Of a DNA stretch of 64,000 nucleotides, positions 1 through 7,641 are shown piece after piece. The position numbers and the translations under genes were made by a program. The DNA is from Arhodomonas sp052060015 (GTDB lineage: Bacteria > Pseudomonadota > Gammaproteobacteria > Nitrococcales > Nitrococcaceae). The stretch covers positions 1 through 64,000 of the forward strand of contig NZ_JBPODZ010000002.1 in the NCBI RefSeq assembly GCF_052060015.1. Direction: 5' to 3'. Within the stretch, counting starts at the first letter, position 1, and every line of letters begins with the position of its first letter. The notes below the pieces were generated by a model that ran no database searches, was not told the origin of the DNA, and worked only from the letters and a program-made list of their open reading frames with translations.

Positions 1-66
1 TGGAACCGCATTCCTCATCGCCTGGAATCGCGTTCCTGTTCCCGTGGAACTGCGTTCCTCATCGCA
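1..66. repeat. Three tandem 22-bp repeats
   Basis: Three adjacent 22-bp units (1-22, 23-44, 45-66) share the imperfectly palindromic core GGAA[C/T][C/T]GC[A/G]TTCC. The array may extend left of the window. It reads in frame into the integrase remnant, but its translation does not resemble an integrase N-terminus. No attC-type R'/R'' core was recognised in it. Confidence 0.75.
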
Positions 67-726
67 AGGATTCCACAGCCGCCGGTCGTTCTTTCGCATG
101 ATCAAGTCATCGCCGTTATCGCGGAGCTCCCGTCGGGGATGCGGCTGATGGCGTCGCTGATGTACGGCAGCGGCCTGCGGGTCACGGAGGTGTGCCGGCT
201 GCGCGTGCAGGATCTCGATTTCTCCCGGGCGGCGATCACGGTTCGTAGCGGCAAAGGGGACAAGGACCGGATCACCCTTCTCCCTGAGACGCTGCGCGAG
301 GAGTTGGAGGCGCGCATCGATGTCGCGCGGCGAAGCTTGCAGGGGACACCCGTTGAGCGTCGCGTTCCGGTGACCCTGCCCTACGCGCTCGCGCGGAAGT
401 ACCCGAACGCAGGAACGACGTTGGCATGGCAATGGTTGTTTCCGGCCTCGCGGCCCTGCATGGACGAAGGCGGGCACGTCGTACGGCACCATCTTCACCC
501 CTCGGCCGTACAGCGGGCGGTGTCGGCGGCAATGCGCCGGGCCGGGGTTGTGCGCCGGGGGTCGTGCCACACGCTGAGACACAGCTTTGCGACCAATCTG
601 CTGGCGGGCGGCACGGATATCCGAACGGTGCAGGAGCTGCTCGGGCACCGGAGCGTGGAAACCACGCAGATTTACACCCACGTGCTGGGCAGTCGCTTCG
701 CGGGGGTCAGGAGCCCTCTCGGCTAG
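1..726 (+). pseudogene. intI: Integron-type tyrosine recombinase, 5'-truncated
   Basis: This is the catalytic part of an integron integrase. The frame is open to the window edge, but recognisable integrase begins only near base 79 (PPVVLSHDQV). The first catalytic Arg lies in GSGLRVTEVCRLRVQDLDF, the HxxR motif in HTLRHSFATNLL, and the last His and Tyr in LGHRSVETTQIYTHV. The IntI-specific patch appears as ARKYPNAGTTLAWQWLFPAS, which separates it from XerC/D. A full IntI is about 320-340 residues, so the N-terminal DNA-binding domain is missing and is replaced by the 22-bp repeats. A protein starting at the ATG at 139 would be 195 residues and probably inactive. Cassettes would normally lie upstream of intI, outside the window to the left. 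Confidence 0.8.
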
Positions 727-869
727 CGATAGGTAGTGCCGTCCGTGGCTGGTTTCCATTCCCTCATCCCCCTCACCTCTGGACGTGCTGGCGCACGCCC
801 GGTTAGGTCACGGCTGCCCCGGCCGGCATGGTGTTGTCCAGTCGGCTGGGTCGATGCAGCGCGGGCCCG

Positions 870-1634
870 TCACCCGCACTTGGAGTCCCCGCAGTTCAGG
901 CAGGTCAGGCAGCCATCCATGACGACCATGGCCTTGGTGTGGCACTTGCCGCAGAGCTGGGCGCCCTCGGGGTACTGGTCGGTGCTGTCGTCGCAGTCCG
1001 CCGCGGTCTGGTCCTGGGCGGCGCGGGCCTCGGCCTCGGCGCGCTTCTGCTCGATGAACGCCCGCTGGTGCTCGTCCAGCCCCTCGGTGTCGAGCATGCC
1101 GATCTTCTTGAGGTGCTGGTCGATGACCTCGCCGATCTCGGCCACCAGGGAGGGCATGAACTTGCCCCCGCGCTTGAAATAACCGCCCTGGGGGTCGAAG
1201 ACGCTCTTCAGCTCCTCGACGAGGAAGGTGCAGTCGCCGCCCTTGCGGAACACCGCGGAGATGATGCGGGTGAGCGCGACGATCCACTGGAAGTGGTCCA
1301 TGTTCTTCGAGTTGATGAAGATCTCGAAGGGCCGGCGGATCTCGTGCTCGCTGCCCGGGTTGAGCACCACGTCGTTGATGGTGACGTAGAGGGCGTGCTC
1401 CGAGAGCGGGGTCTTGATCTTGTAGGTGGAGCCCTCGAGGACCTCCGGTCGTTCGATGCGCTCGTGCATGTGCTGGATCGACGACTCCACCGGGGCGGCC
1501 GCTTTCTGTTCAGTCTGGCCGCCCTCGTCGGGCTTCGCCACCTCATAGTCGACGATCTTTCGCTCGATCCGGATGGGCATGTCGGGCTCCTCGTCCGGGG
1601 TGGTGTTTTCGATGTCTTCCTGCGTCTTTGCCAT
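870..1634 (-). CDS. nrdJb: B12-dependent ribonucleotide reductase, NrdJb subunit
   Basis: A 254-residue protein that matches the detached C-terminal part of class II (adenosylcobalamin-dependent) ribonucleotide reductase, as in the split NrdJa/NrdJb of Pseudomonas. Residues about 60-180 form a TSCPD-like region with the signature FRKGGDCTFLVEELKSVFDP. The C-terminus is a Cys-rich module, CGKCHTKAMVVMDGCLTCLN followed by CGDSKCG. In the family this tail binds zinc and supplies cysteines that re-reduce the active site. It starts 5 bases after the nrdJa stop on the same strand, so the two are co-transcribed. The middle (about 195-225) is charged, acidic and linker-like. Converges on the integrase remnant. 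Confidence 0.9.
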   Translation of the reverse strand: MAKTQEDIENTTPDEEPDMPIRIERKIVDYEVAKPDEGGQTEQKAAAPVESSIQHMHERIERPEVLEGSTYKIKTPLSEHALYVTINDVVLNPGSEHEIRRPFEIFINSKNMDHFQWIVALTRIISAVFRKGGDCTFLVEELKSVFDPQGGYFKRGGKFMPSLVAEIGEVIDQHLKKIGMLDTEGLDEHQRAFIEQKRAEAEARAAQDQTAADCDDSTDQYPEGAQLCGKCHTKAMVVMDGCLTCLNCGDSKCG

Positions 1635-1639
1635 GGCTG

Positions 1640-4600
1640 TCAGAACCGTCCGTAGTAGCCCTCTTTGAGGGCGTCGTAGAGGTTGGCGGCGGTGTGGATC
1701 TCGCCGTCGTACTCGATCTCGTCGCCACCCTTCGCCTCGACCACGGTGCCGTCCTCGAGGACGAACCGGTAGGTGGTGTTGGCGAGGTCGCTCTCCTTGA
1801 CGAGCACGCCCTGGAAGGCCTCGGGGTTGAAGCGGAAGGTGGTACAGCCCTTCAGCCCCTGCTCATAGGCATACCGGTAGATGCCCTTGAAGTCTTCGTA
1901 GGGGTACTCGGTGGGCACGTTGGCGGTCTTGGAGATCGACGAGTCCACCCAACGCTGGGCCGCGCCCTGGATATCGACGTGCTGCTTCGGCGTGACGTCG
2001 TCCGCGGTGATGAAGTAATCGGGGAGGTTACGCGTCTCCGGATCGGTGGACGGCACCGCCTCCGGGTCCACGAAGTAGCGATAGGCCAGCAGCTCGAAGC
2101 TGTAGACGCCCACGCTCTCCTTGGACTTCTTGCCCTCGCGGATGACGTTGCGCGTGTAGTGGTGCGCGAAGCTCGGCTCGATGCCGTTGGACGCGTTGTT
2201 GGCCAGCGACAGCGAGATGGTGCCGGTGGGCGCGATGGAGCTGTGATGGGTGAAGCGCGCGCCGCGCTCGGCGAGCTCTTCCACCAGCTCCGGCTCGACG
2301 TCAGCGACGCGCTGCATGTAGCGGCTGTAGCGCGCCCACAGCACCCGGCCCTGGATGGTGTCGCCGACCTGGTAGCCGTCGTCGGCCATCTCCGGGCGCT
2401 TGCTGAGCATCTCCTCGGTGACCGTGAACTCCTCGTCCATCAACGGCGCGGGGCCCTTCTCGTCGGCCAGCGACAGGCCGGTGCGCCAGCCCTCCAGCGC
2501 CATCTCCTTGGCCACCTGCTCGGTGAACGCCAGCGAATCCGCCTCGCCGTACTTCATCCGCAGCATGGTCAGCGTCGAGCCGAGGCCGAGGAAGCCCATG
2601 CCGTGGCGGCGCTTGCGCATGATCTCCTCACGCTGCTGGGGCAGCGGCAGGCCGTTGATCTCCACCACATTGTCGAGCATGCGGGTGAAGATGCTCACGG
2701 TCTTGCGGTACTCGTCCCAGTCGAAGCGCGCCTTGTCGGTGAACGGATCGCGGACGAACTTGGTGAGGTTCACCGACCCCAGTAAACAACTACCGAAGGC
2801 GGGGAGAGGCTGCTCCCCGCATTGCCCGGTCACCAACCCATTGAATATAACGGTATTATGGTCTTCCTGGGTGGTATCGAATACCGCGTCCCGACCCGCA
2901 TATTCAACGGAGGCGATACGGCTCGCAAAGCGCTGGGACTTGCGCAGCACCTTGTCCGCGACCCACTGCCGATACTTGTCGTTCTTGTAATCGAGCAGGA
3001 AGCCGACTTCCTCCATGAAGGCCTCCCGGGACTCGCCGTCAATGATGAGCTCGTAGTCCGCCTGGCAGGAGTAATCCCGGCTGCCGCCCTTGCCATCCGG
3101 CAAGACACGGGTGCCCGCCTTCCGGCGCTGGCGAATCCGGCAGAAGACGCCGAAGTTCGCCAGCAACGTCTGCACCTCCTGCAACAGCGGTCGATAGCTG
3201 GAGGCGAGCCGGATGGAGCAACTCTGGCTCTTCCCGGAGATATTGACGGTACCGTCCGCCTGGAATAACGCGCGCAGATATCCTTTGACGCAGTCCTCGC
3301 TGCCCTGCCAGATCACTTCCGGTACCGAGAATTTGCTCTCCCGGGTGAACCCATAGTGCTCCAGCACGCGTTTGAGCAGCACCGAGCGGATGAACAGGTG
3401 GTTACGCTCGGGTACCGCCATCGGAGCGATCTGGTAGGCGCGAGCCGTCTTCGCGACGCCGGCGATCAACTCATTGATATAGGCAGCCATGTCATCCGCG
3501 AGCCGGCGCTCTTCATTCCAGAAGTTCACCAACACGGCCTCCTTGCCGTTACCACGATTGGTGAAGTGGCCATCGCCGGTAATCAGGCCCAACAACGCAC
3601 CGAGCTTCTCATTACCATTGCTGCCGAACTGCCCCTTACCGGACTGCACCAGCAACACATCGCCTTCCCGCAGATCGCGAAGCTTGATCTTGCCGCGCTG
3701 GGTGTAAAAATCATGCCACTCCGTGGCCTTGATCTCGTAGCCATCCTCGGTGACCACGCGATAGACGTCCGCCTCGCGCGCGGTCAAGAATGCCGGCTTC
3801 GCAGGCCGGGAGACAGCGCCGTTCCCTTCTTGACCCAATGCGCGACGATCCACTGTGACCTCCAGCGGTTCGCCGGAGGCATAGAGATCGCCGATGCGCA
3901 CTAACCCATTCTGGGTATGCAGTCGTGTGTCCGCCGTCACGCACGGATTGGTCGCCCGGATCTCCTCGCAGAACCAGTTGTTGTTCATCTCGTTGACCCG
4001 GTCGATGAGGATGAAGCCCGGCTCCGCGTAGTCGTAGGTGGAGGTCATGATCATGTCCCAGACGCGCTGGGCCTTGACCTTGCGGTAGATGCGGCAAGCC
4101 ACCAGGCCGTCCTCACGGGTGATGTAGCCCTCGCGCCGGGGCCACTCCCGCCAGATAACCTGCTCCGGGTCGTTGAGATCGACGCCGTCCATCTCCGCCT
4201 CCTTGGGGGAGAGGGGGAAGGCGAGCGGCCAGTCGTCACCGTTCTCCACGGCCTTCATGAAGCCATCGGTGATCAGCAGCGAGAGGTTGAACTGCCGCAA
4301 CCGCCCCGACTCGCGCTTGGCGCGGATGAAATCCAGCACGTCCGGGTGGCCGACGTCGAAGGTGGCCATCTGCGCACCGCGCCGCCCACCGGCCGAGGAG
4401 ACCGTGAAGCACATGCGGTCGTAGATATCCATGAACGACAGCGGCCCGGAGGTGTAGGCGCCGGCACCGGAGACGTAGGCGCCCTTCGGTCGCAGCGTGG
4501 AGAACTCATACCCGATGCCGCAGCCCGCCTTCAATGTCAGGCCCGCCTCGTGGACCTTCTCCAGGATGTCGTCCATGGAGTCGCCGATGGTGCCGGAGAC

Positions 4601-4915
4601 GGTGCAGTTGATCGTCGAGGTCGCGGGCTTGTGGTCCCAGGCGCCGGCGTTGGAGGTGATCCGGCCGGCGGGGATGGCCCCGTGGCGCAGCGCCCAAAGG
4701 AACTTCTCGTACCATTCGTCACGCTTGCCGTCCGGCTCGATATCCGCGAGGGCCCGGGCGATGCGCTTGTAGGTGTCGTCCACGGTCTCGTCGAGCACCG
4801 TGCCGTCCTTGGTCTTCAGCCGGTACTTCTTGTCCCAGATGTCGTGGGAGGCGGGCTGAATCGGGATCTCGGTCACGGCCCTCGGTAGCGTGCGCACCTT
4901 GGCGGCATCAGTCAT
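1640..4915 (-). CDS. nrdJa: B12-dependent ribonucleotide reductase, NrdJa subunit, with intein
   Basis: A 1091-residue precursor of the catalytic subunit of class II ribonucleotide reductase, which makes deoxyribonucleotides using an adenosylcobalamin-generated thiyl radical. Exteins are residues 1-324 and 699-1091; the spliced enzyme would be 717 residues. C104 (STINCTVSG) and C710 (GSCLLGSVNL) correspond to the redox pair. The radical cysteine is the first C-extein residue, in the rejoined motif NPCGEQPL. A 374-residue intein (bases 2822-3943) interrupts NP|CGEQ. The promoter and two NrdR boxes lie upstream at 4986-5073, and nrdJb follows. Being oxygen-independent, the enzyme could act in both aerobic and microaerobic growth if B12 is available. 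I saw no other reductase in the window. Confidence 0.95.
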   Translation of the reverse strand: MTDAAKVRTLPRAVTEIPIQPASHDIWDKKYRLKTKDGTVLDETVDDTYKRIARALADIEPDGKRDEWYEKFLWALRHGAIPAGRITSNAGAWDHKPATSTINCTVSGTIGDSMDDILEKVHEAGLTLKAGCGIGYEFSTLRPKGAYVSGAGAYTSGPLSFMDIYDRMCFTVSSAGGRRGAQMATFDVGHPDVLDFIRAKRESGRLRQFNLSLLITDGFMKAVENGDDWPLAFPLSPKEAEMDGVDLNDPEQVIWREWPRREGYITREDGLVACRIYRKVKAQRVWDMIMTSTYDYAEPGFILIDRVNEMNNNWFCEEIRATNPCVTADTRLHTQNGLVRIGDLYASGEPLEVTVDRRALGQEGNGAVSRPAKPAFLTAREADVYRVVTEDGYEIKATEWHDFYTQRGKIKLRDLREGDVLLVQSGKGQFGSNGNEKLGALLGLITGDGHFTNRGNGKEAVLVNFWNEERRLADDMAAYINELIAGVAKTARAYQIAPMAVPERNHLFIRSVLLKRVLEHYGFTRESKFSVPEVIWQGSEDCVKGYLRALFQADGTVNISGKSQSCSIRLASSYRPLLQEVQTLLANFGVFCRIRQRRKAGTRVLPDGKGGSRDYSCQADYELIIDGESREAFMEEVGFLLDYKNDKYRQWVADKVLRKSQRFASRIASVEYAGRDAVFDTTQEDHNTVIFNGLVTGQCGEQPLPAFGSCLLGSVNLTKFVRDPFTDKARFDWDEYRKTVSIFTRMLDNVVEINGLPLPQQREEIMRKRRHGMGFLGLGSTLTMLRMKYGEADSLAFTEQVAKEMALEGWRTGLSLADEKGPAPLMDEEFTVTEEMLSKRPEMADDGYQVGDTIQGRVLWARYSRYMQRVADVEPELVEELAERGARFTHHSSIAPTGTISLSLANNASNGIEPSFAHHYTRNVIREGKKSKESVGVYSFELLAYRYFVDPEAVPSTDPETRNLPDYFITADDVTPKQHVDIQGAAQRWVDSSISKTANVPTEYPYEDFKGIYRYAYEQGLKGCTTFRFNPEAFQGVLVKESDLANTTYRFVLEDGTVVEAKGGDEIEYDGEIHTAANLYDALKEGYYGRF
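2822..3943 (-). mobile_element. Intein with LAGLIDADG homing endonuclease in NrdJa
   Basis: An in-frame 374-residue insertion. Splicing block A is CVTADTRLHTQNGLVRIGDL at intein residues 1-20. Block B is IKATEWHDFY (71-80) with the TxxH motif. Two LAGLIDADG helices are LGALLGLITGDG (114-125) and YLRALFQADG (222-231). Blocks F and G end in VFDTTQEDHNTVIFNGLVTGQ split by the junction, so the last two residues are Gly-Gln instead of His-Asn, followed by Cys+1. Parts of this DNA are visibly less GC-rich than the exteins, consistent with horizontal acquisition. Insertion is immediately before the radical cysteine, so the enzyme must splice to work. The residues needed for splicing appear intact. 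Confidence 0.93.
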
Positions 4916-4985
4916 CCGGTGGTCTCCCTGGCTGTGTATGCGAAGTTTTTGAAAGCGGGCGCCGTCAGCGCCTTATGGCAGTTTT

Positions 4986-5033
4986 CCACAACATATGAAC
5001 GGCTCATCCACAATGCAACGCTATATGTTGTGG
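4986..5033. promoter_or_regulatory. Paired NrdR boxes upstream of nrdJa
   Basis: Box 2 (5018-5033, ACGCTATATGTTGTGG) closely matches the NrdR consensus acaCwAtATaTwGtgt. Box 1 (4986-5001, CCACAACATATGAACG) matches its left half. Their starts are 32 bp apart, about three helical turns, which is the usual spacing of paired NrdR boxes. The segments 4986-4996 and 5023-5033 are exact inverse copies. The pair lies just downstream of the predicted nrdJa -10 element, in position to repress. Confidence 0.75.
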
Positions 5034-5045
5034 TTCTGCGAGAAG

Positions 5046-5073
5046 ATGATATACCAGATCCGCGGCCTGTCAA
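5046..5073 (-). promoter_or_regulatory. nrdJa promoter
   Basis: On the minus strand, -35 TTGACA (5068-5073) and -10 TATCAT (5046-5051) are separated by 16 bp. Transcription would start near 5038, just upstream of NrdR box 2. Confidence 0.6.
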
Positions 5074-5094
5074 GGCGCATACTTATACAAATAC

Positions 5095-5123
5095 TTGACA
5101 AACGTCGCCATTACGGATACGTT
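5095..5123 (+). promoter_or_regulatory. Promoter divergent from nrdJa
   Basis: Plus-strand -35 TTGACA (5095-5100) and -10 TACGTT (5118-5123) with 17-bp spacing; the predicted start is near 5130. It precedes a terminated leader or small RNA (5130-5241), then the NSS transporter gene. The -35 is perfect and the -10 is only fair. Confidence 0.45.
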
Positions 5124-5129
5124 TTGTCC

Positions 5130-5241
5130 AACGTCGTCGCCGGCCTGTCCGGCAGCGCGTAGTCTCCCTTCCCCTTCCTCCGTAACGACGAGGCGTCGCG
5201 CAAGCGACGATTCAGCCGGGCCCAGCCCGGCTTCTTTTTTT
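5130..5241 (+). ncRNA. Candidate small RNA or attenuated leader with anti-SD motif
   Basis: A stretch of about 112 nt bounded by a TTGACA promoter and an intrinsic terminator. It can form three hairpins: GCCGG/CCGGC (5139-5153), CGTCGC-GCAA-GCGACG with a GNRA loop (5194-5209), and the terminator (5214-5232 plus U tract). Between hairpins 1 and 2 is an unpaired CU-rich segment containing CTTCCCCTTCCTCC (about 5168-5181), complementary to Shine-Dalgarno sequences. This is the architecture of sRNAs that block ribosome binding sites. No reading frame is obvious. It could instead be an attenuator for the downstream transporter gene. Confidence 0.45.
5214..5241 (+). terminator. Intrinsic terminator of the candidate sRNA
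   Basis: The stem AGCCGGG/CCCGGCT (5214-5220 with 5226-5232) has a 5-nt loop and is followed by TTCTTTTTTT-type sequence to 5241. It ends transcription from the 5095 promoter before the transporter start at 5309. Confidence 0.75.
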
Positions 5242-5308
5242 CCGCTCACGACACTTGCCGCCACAGCGGTTACCCTTATGCCCTTCGGCAGCGAGGGAGG
5301 ATGCACGG

Positions 5309-6643
5309 ATGACCCACGAGCACTGGGGCTCGAGGCTGGCCTTCATACTCGCCGCGGTGGGCTCGGCGGTCGGCCTCGGCAACGTGTGGAAGTTCCCGTA
5401 CATCACGGGGGAGAACGGCGGCGGCGCCTTCGTGCTGGTCTACCTGCTGTGCATCGCGCTGATCGGCCTGCCCATCCTGATCGCCGAGATCCTCATTGGC
5501 CGACGGGGCCAGCGCAGCCCGATACGCTCGCTTTCCCTGCTGGCGCGCCGCGAGGGCGCCTCGCCGCTGTGGGGCGGCGTCGGGCTACTGGGTACGGCGG
5601 GGGCGTTCGTGATCCTGTCGTTCTACAGCGTCATCGCCGGCTGGGCGCTGTCCTACGTCTTCGAGGCCGCCTCCGGCGCGTTCACCGGCGCCGGTGCCGA
5701 CGAGGTGGAGGCCCGTTTCTCCGCCCTGCTCGCCAGCCCGATTCGTCTGGTGCTCTGGCACACTGTATTCATGCTGCTCACCGTCGTCGTGGTGGCCCGT
5801 GGCGTGCGGGCCGGCCTGGAGCGGGCGGTGAAGTTCCTCATGCCAGGGCTGGCGTTGCTACTGGTGATCCTGGTGGGTTACGCGGCCACCACGCCGGGGT
5901 TCGCCGATGGGGTAAATTTCCTCTTCCGGCCGGACTTCTCCCAGCTCGGCACCGACGCCGTCCTGGTCGCCCTCGGCCATGCCTTCTTCACCCTGAGCCT
6001 GGGCATGGGGATCATGATCGCCTATGGCTCCTACCTCACCCCGCAGACCTCCATCGCGGGCACGGCCATTACCATCGTGATCCTGGACACGGTGATCGCG
6101 CTGCTCGCGGGGACGGCGATTTTTCCCGTGGTCTTCGCCAATGGCCTGGAACCCGGCGCCGGCCCGGGGCTGATCTTCCAGACCCTGCCGCTGGCCTTCG
6201 GCGCGATGCCGGCGGGGGCGCTGTTCGGGACCCTGTTCTTCGTGCTCCTGACCTTCGCCGCCTGGACCTCCACCATCTCGCTACTCGAGCCCACCGTGGA
6301 GTGGCTGCAGGAGCGAGGCAACCGCCGGGTGCCGGCGACCATCAAGGCCGCCGTTCCCATCTGGGCCTTAGGCATGGTGGCGGCGCTGTCGTTTAACGTG
6401 TGGTCCGGGGTGAGTGTGCTCGGCCGGGGCCTGTTCGATCTGCTGGACTTCGTCACCGCCAATATCATGCTGCCACTCACCGGTCTGGGCGTGGCCCTGT
6501 TCGCCGGCTGGGCGCTATCGGCGGCGAGCTCCCGCGAGGAGCTCGGGCTGGGCATCGGCCCCGGCTACCGGCTCTGGCACGGGGGGATCCGTTACCTCAC
6601 GCCGGTCGCCGTGGTGGTGGTCTTCCTCTACAACCTGCTCTAG
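5309..6643 (+). CDS. Sodium-dependent transporter, NSS (SNF) family
   Basis: A 444-residue inner-membrane protein of the neurotransmitter:sodium symporter family, which couples Na+ entry to uptake of amino acids or related amines. The first helix carries the signature GSAVGLGNVWKFPYITGENG, whose unwound part forms the Na+ and substrate sites. About 11-12 hydrophobic segments follow, and the length is typical of bacterial NSS proteins. The ATG at 5309 is chosen because GGGAGG lies 8 bases upstream and the family start MTHEHWGSRLAF fits; an upstream ATG at 5255 would add 18 unconserved residues. The substrate cannot be read from sequence. A terminated leader at 5130-5241 may reduce read-through into it. 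Its stop overlaps the stop of a small gene on the other strand. Confidence 0.9.
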   Translation: MTHEHWGSRLAFILAAVGSAVGLGNVWKFPYITGENGGGAFVLVYLLCIALIGLPILIAEILIGRRGQRSPIRSLSLLARREGASPLWGGVGLLGTAGAFVILSFYSVIAGWALSYVFEAASGAFTGAGADEVEARFSALLASPIRLVLWHTVFMLLTVVVVARGVRAGLERAVKFLMPGLALLLVILVGYAATTPGFADGVNFLFRPDFSQLGTDAVLVALGHAFFTLSLGMGIMIAYGSYLTPQTSIAGTAITIVILDTVIALLAGTAIFPVVFANGLEPGAGPGLIFQTLPLAFGAMPAGALFGTLFFVLLTFAAWTSTISLLEPTVEWLQERGNRRVPATIKAAVPIWALGMVAALSFNVWSGVSVLGRGLFDLLDFVTANIMLPLTGLGVALFAGWALSAASSREELGLGIGPGYRLWHGGIRYLTPVAVVVVFLYNLL

Positions 6644-6789
6644 CGGCGGACGATGATAAGCAGCACGCCGGCGGCGATGGCCAGGCCGCCGAGGACCAGG
6701 TCGTCGTAGCGGAAGCTCAAGTGGATGATGCCCTGCAGGCCGTGGAGGATCAGCCAGGCCCCGAGCAGCAGGTAAGCGATCTGGCGCAT
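6640..6789 (-). CDS. Small two-helix membrane protein, 49 aa
   Basis: A short gene running from an ATG at 6789 to a TAG at 6640-6642. The product starts MRQIAYLLLGAWLILHGLQG and ends AGVLLIIVRR. Two hydrophobic segments, about residues 4-24 and 30-47, flank a charged turn (FRYDD), and an Arg pair ends the protein, as expected of a hairpin inner-membrane protein. A good ribosome site (AGGGGACGG) precedes the ATG. Its last bases overlap the stop of the convergent NSS transporter. The helices resemble small DUF3309/YgdI-size membrane proteins only in size; I do not recognise the family. Function unknown. Confidence 0.65.
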   Translation of the reverse strand: MRQIAYLLLGAWLILHGLQGIIHLSFRYDDLVLGGLAIAAGVLLIIVRR

Positions 6790-6848
6790 TCCGTCCCCTT
6801 TCTTATTGCGGAGTGTGGCGGGGGCGGATTATACCGGGCGCCGGCGGC

Positions 6849-7583
6849 TCACACCTCCTCGTGGAGGCCGCACTCACGCTTGAGGCCGAAGAAGCGCGTG
6901 TCCTGCGCCTCCATATCAGCATCCAGGCGGCGCGTTGTGTGCCAGTCCCCGATGGAGACATAGCCCTCGTGCCACAGCGGGTGATAGGGCAGCTCGTGGC
7001 GCCGGAGATAGCGATAGACGTCGCGGTCGGTCCAGTCGACGATGGGGTGGATCTTGTAGCGACCGTTCTGGATGCTGACCACATCCAGATCGGCACGGCT
7101 CGCCGCCTGATCGCGGCGCAGGCCGACGAACCAGGCCTCGGCACCCAGCTCCGCGAGCGCCCGCTGCATAGGCTCGACCTTGTTCATCCGGTTGTAGCGC
7201 TCGATCCCCTCGAGCCCTTGCTCCCAGAGGCGGCCGTGGCGGGCCTCCTGCCAGGCCGGGCTCAGCGGGTTGCGGTAGACGTGGAGATTCAGCCCCAGGC
7301 GCTCGGTGAGCCGGTCCACGAACCGATAGGTCTCGGCGAACAGGTAGCCCGTGTCCACCAGCACCACGGGAATATCCGGGCGCTGGCGGGTGACCAGGTG
7401 CAGCATCACCGCCGCCTGGGCGCCGAAGCTGGAGGAGAGCACGATACGCCCGCGGAACCGCGCCAGCCCCCAGGCCACCCGCGCGGTAGCGCTGGCACCG
7501 GCCAGCTCGCCGCTTGCCGCGACCGGATCCGGCGGGGCCGGAGATGCCTGCTGGGAGAATGTGTTGATCGCCGTGACGGTCAT
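6849..7583 (-). CDS. cysH: Phosphoadenylyl-sulfate (PAPS) reductase
   Basis: A 244-residue cytoplasmic enzyme reducing PAPS to sulfite with thioredoxin, in assimilatory sulfate reduction. The P-loop-like motif SSSFGAQAAVMLHL and the substrate motif VDTGYLFAETYRF are present, and the C-terminus is KRECGLHEEV with the catalytic cysteine at 238. It lacks the extra Cys-Cys and CxxC pairs that bind a 4Fe-4S cluster in APS reductases, so it is the E. coli-like PAPS type. No cysD, cysN, cysI or cysJ gene lies next to it. An AT-rich region at 7640-7690 upstream probably holds its promoter. The downstream gene (6640-6789) is on the same strand after a 59-base gap. Confidence 0.92.
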   Translation of the reverse strand: MTVTAINTFSQQASPAPPDPVAASGELAGASATARVAWGLARFRGRIVLSSSFGAQAAVMLHLVTRQRPDIPVVLVDTGYLFAETYRFVDRLTERLGLNLHVYRNPLSPAWQEARHGRLWEQGLEGIERYNRMNKVEPMQRALAELGAEAWFVGLRRDQAASRADLDVVSIQNGRYKIHPIVDWTDRDVYRYLRRHELPYHPLWHEGYVSIGDWHTTRRLDADMEAQDTRFFGLKRECGLHEEV

Positions 7584-7641
7584 GCCTGCCTCCGAATCGC
7601 CCGGGGACGTCTCGAGCAGGCACCACCCTAATAATGCCGCC

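Noticed and set aside
1..66. CRISPR array
   Set aside because: The units are directly adjacent without spacers and number only three.
1..140. attC/attI recombination site beside the integrase
   Set aside because: No R'/R'' core pair or GTTRRRY site could be identified; the repeats have a different core.
2822..3943. Interpretation of the NrdJa insertion as a frameshifted gene or IS element
   Set aside because: The insertion is in frame, bounded by splicing motifs and contains homing-endonuclease helices; no terminal inverted repeats or transposase.
6849..7583. APS reductase
   Set aside because: The extra Cys-Cys and CxxC pairs for the 4Fe-4S cluster are absent; only the KRECGLHE cysteine remains.
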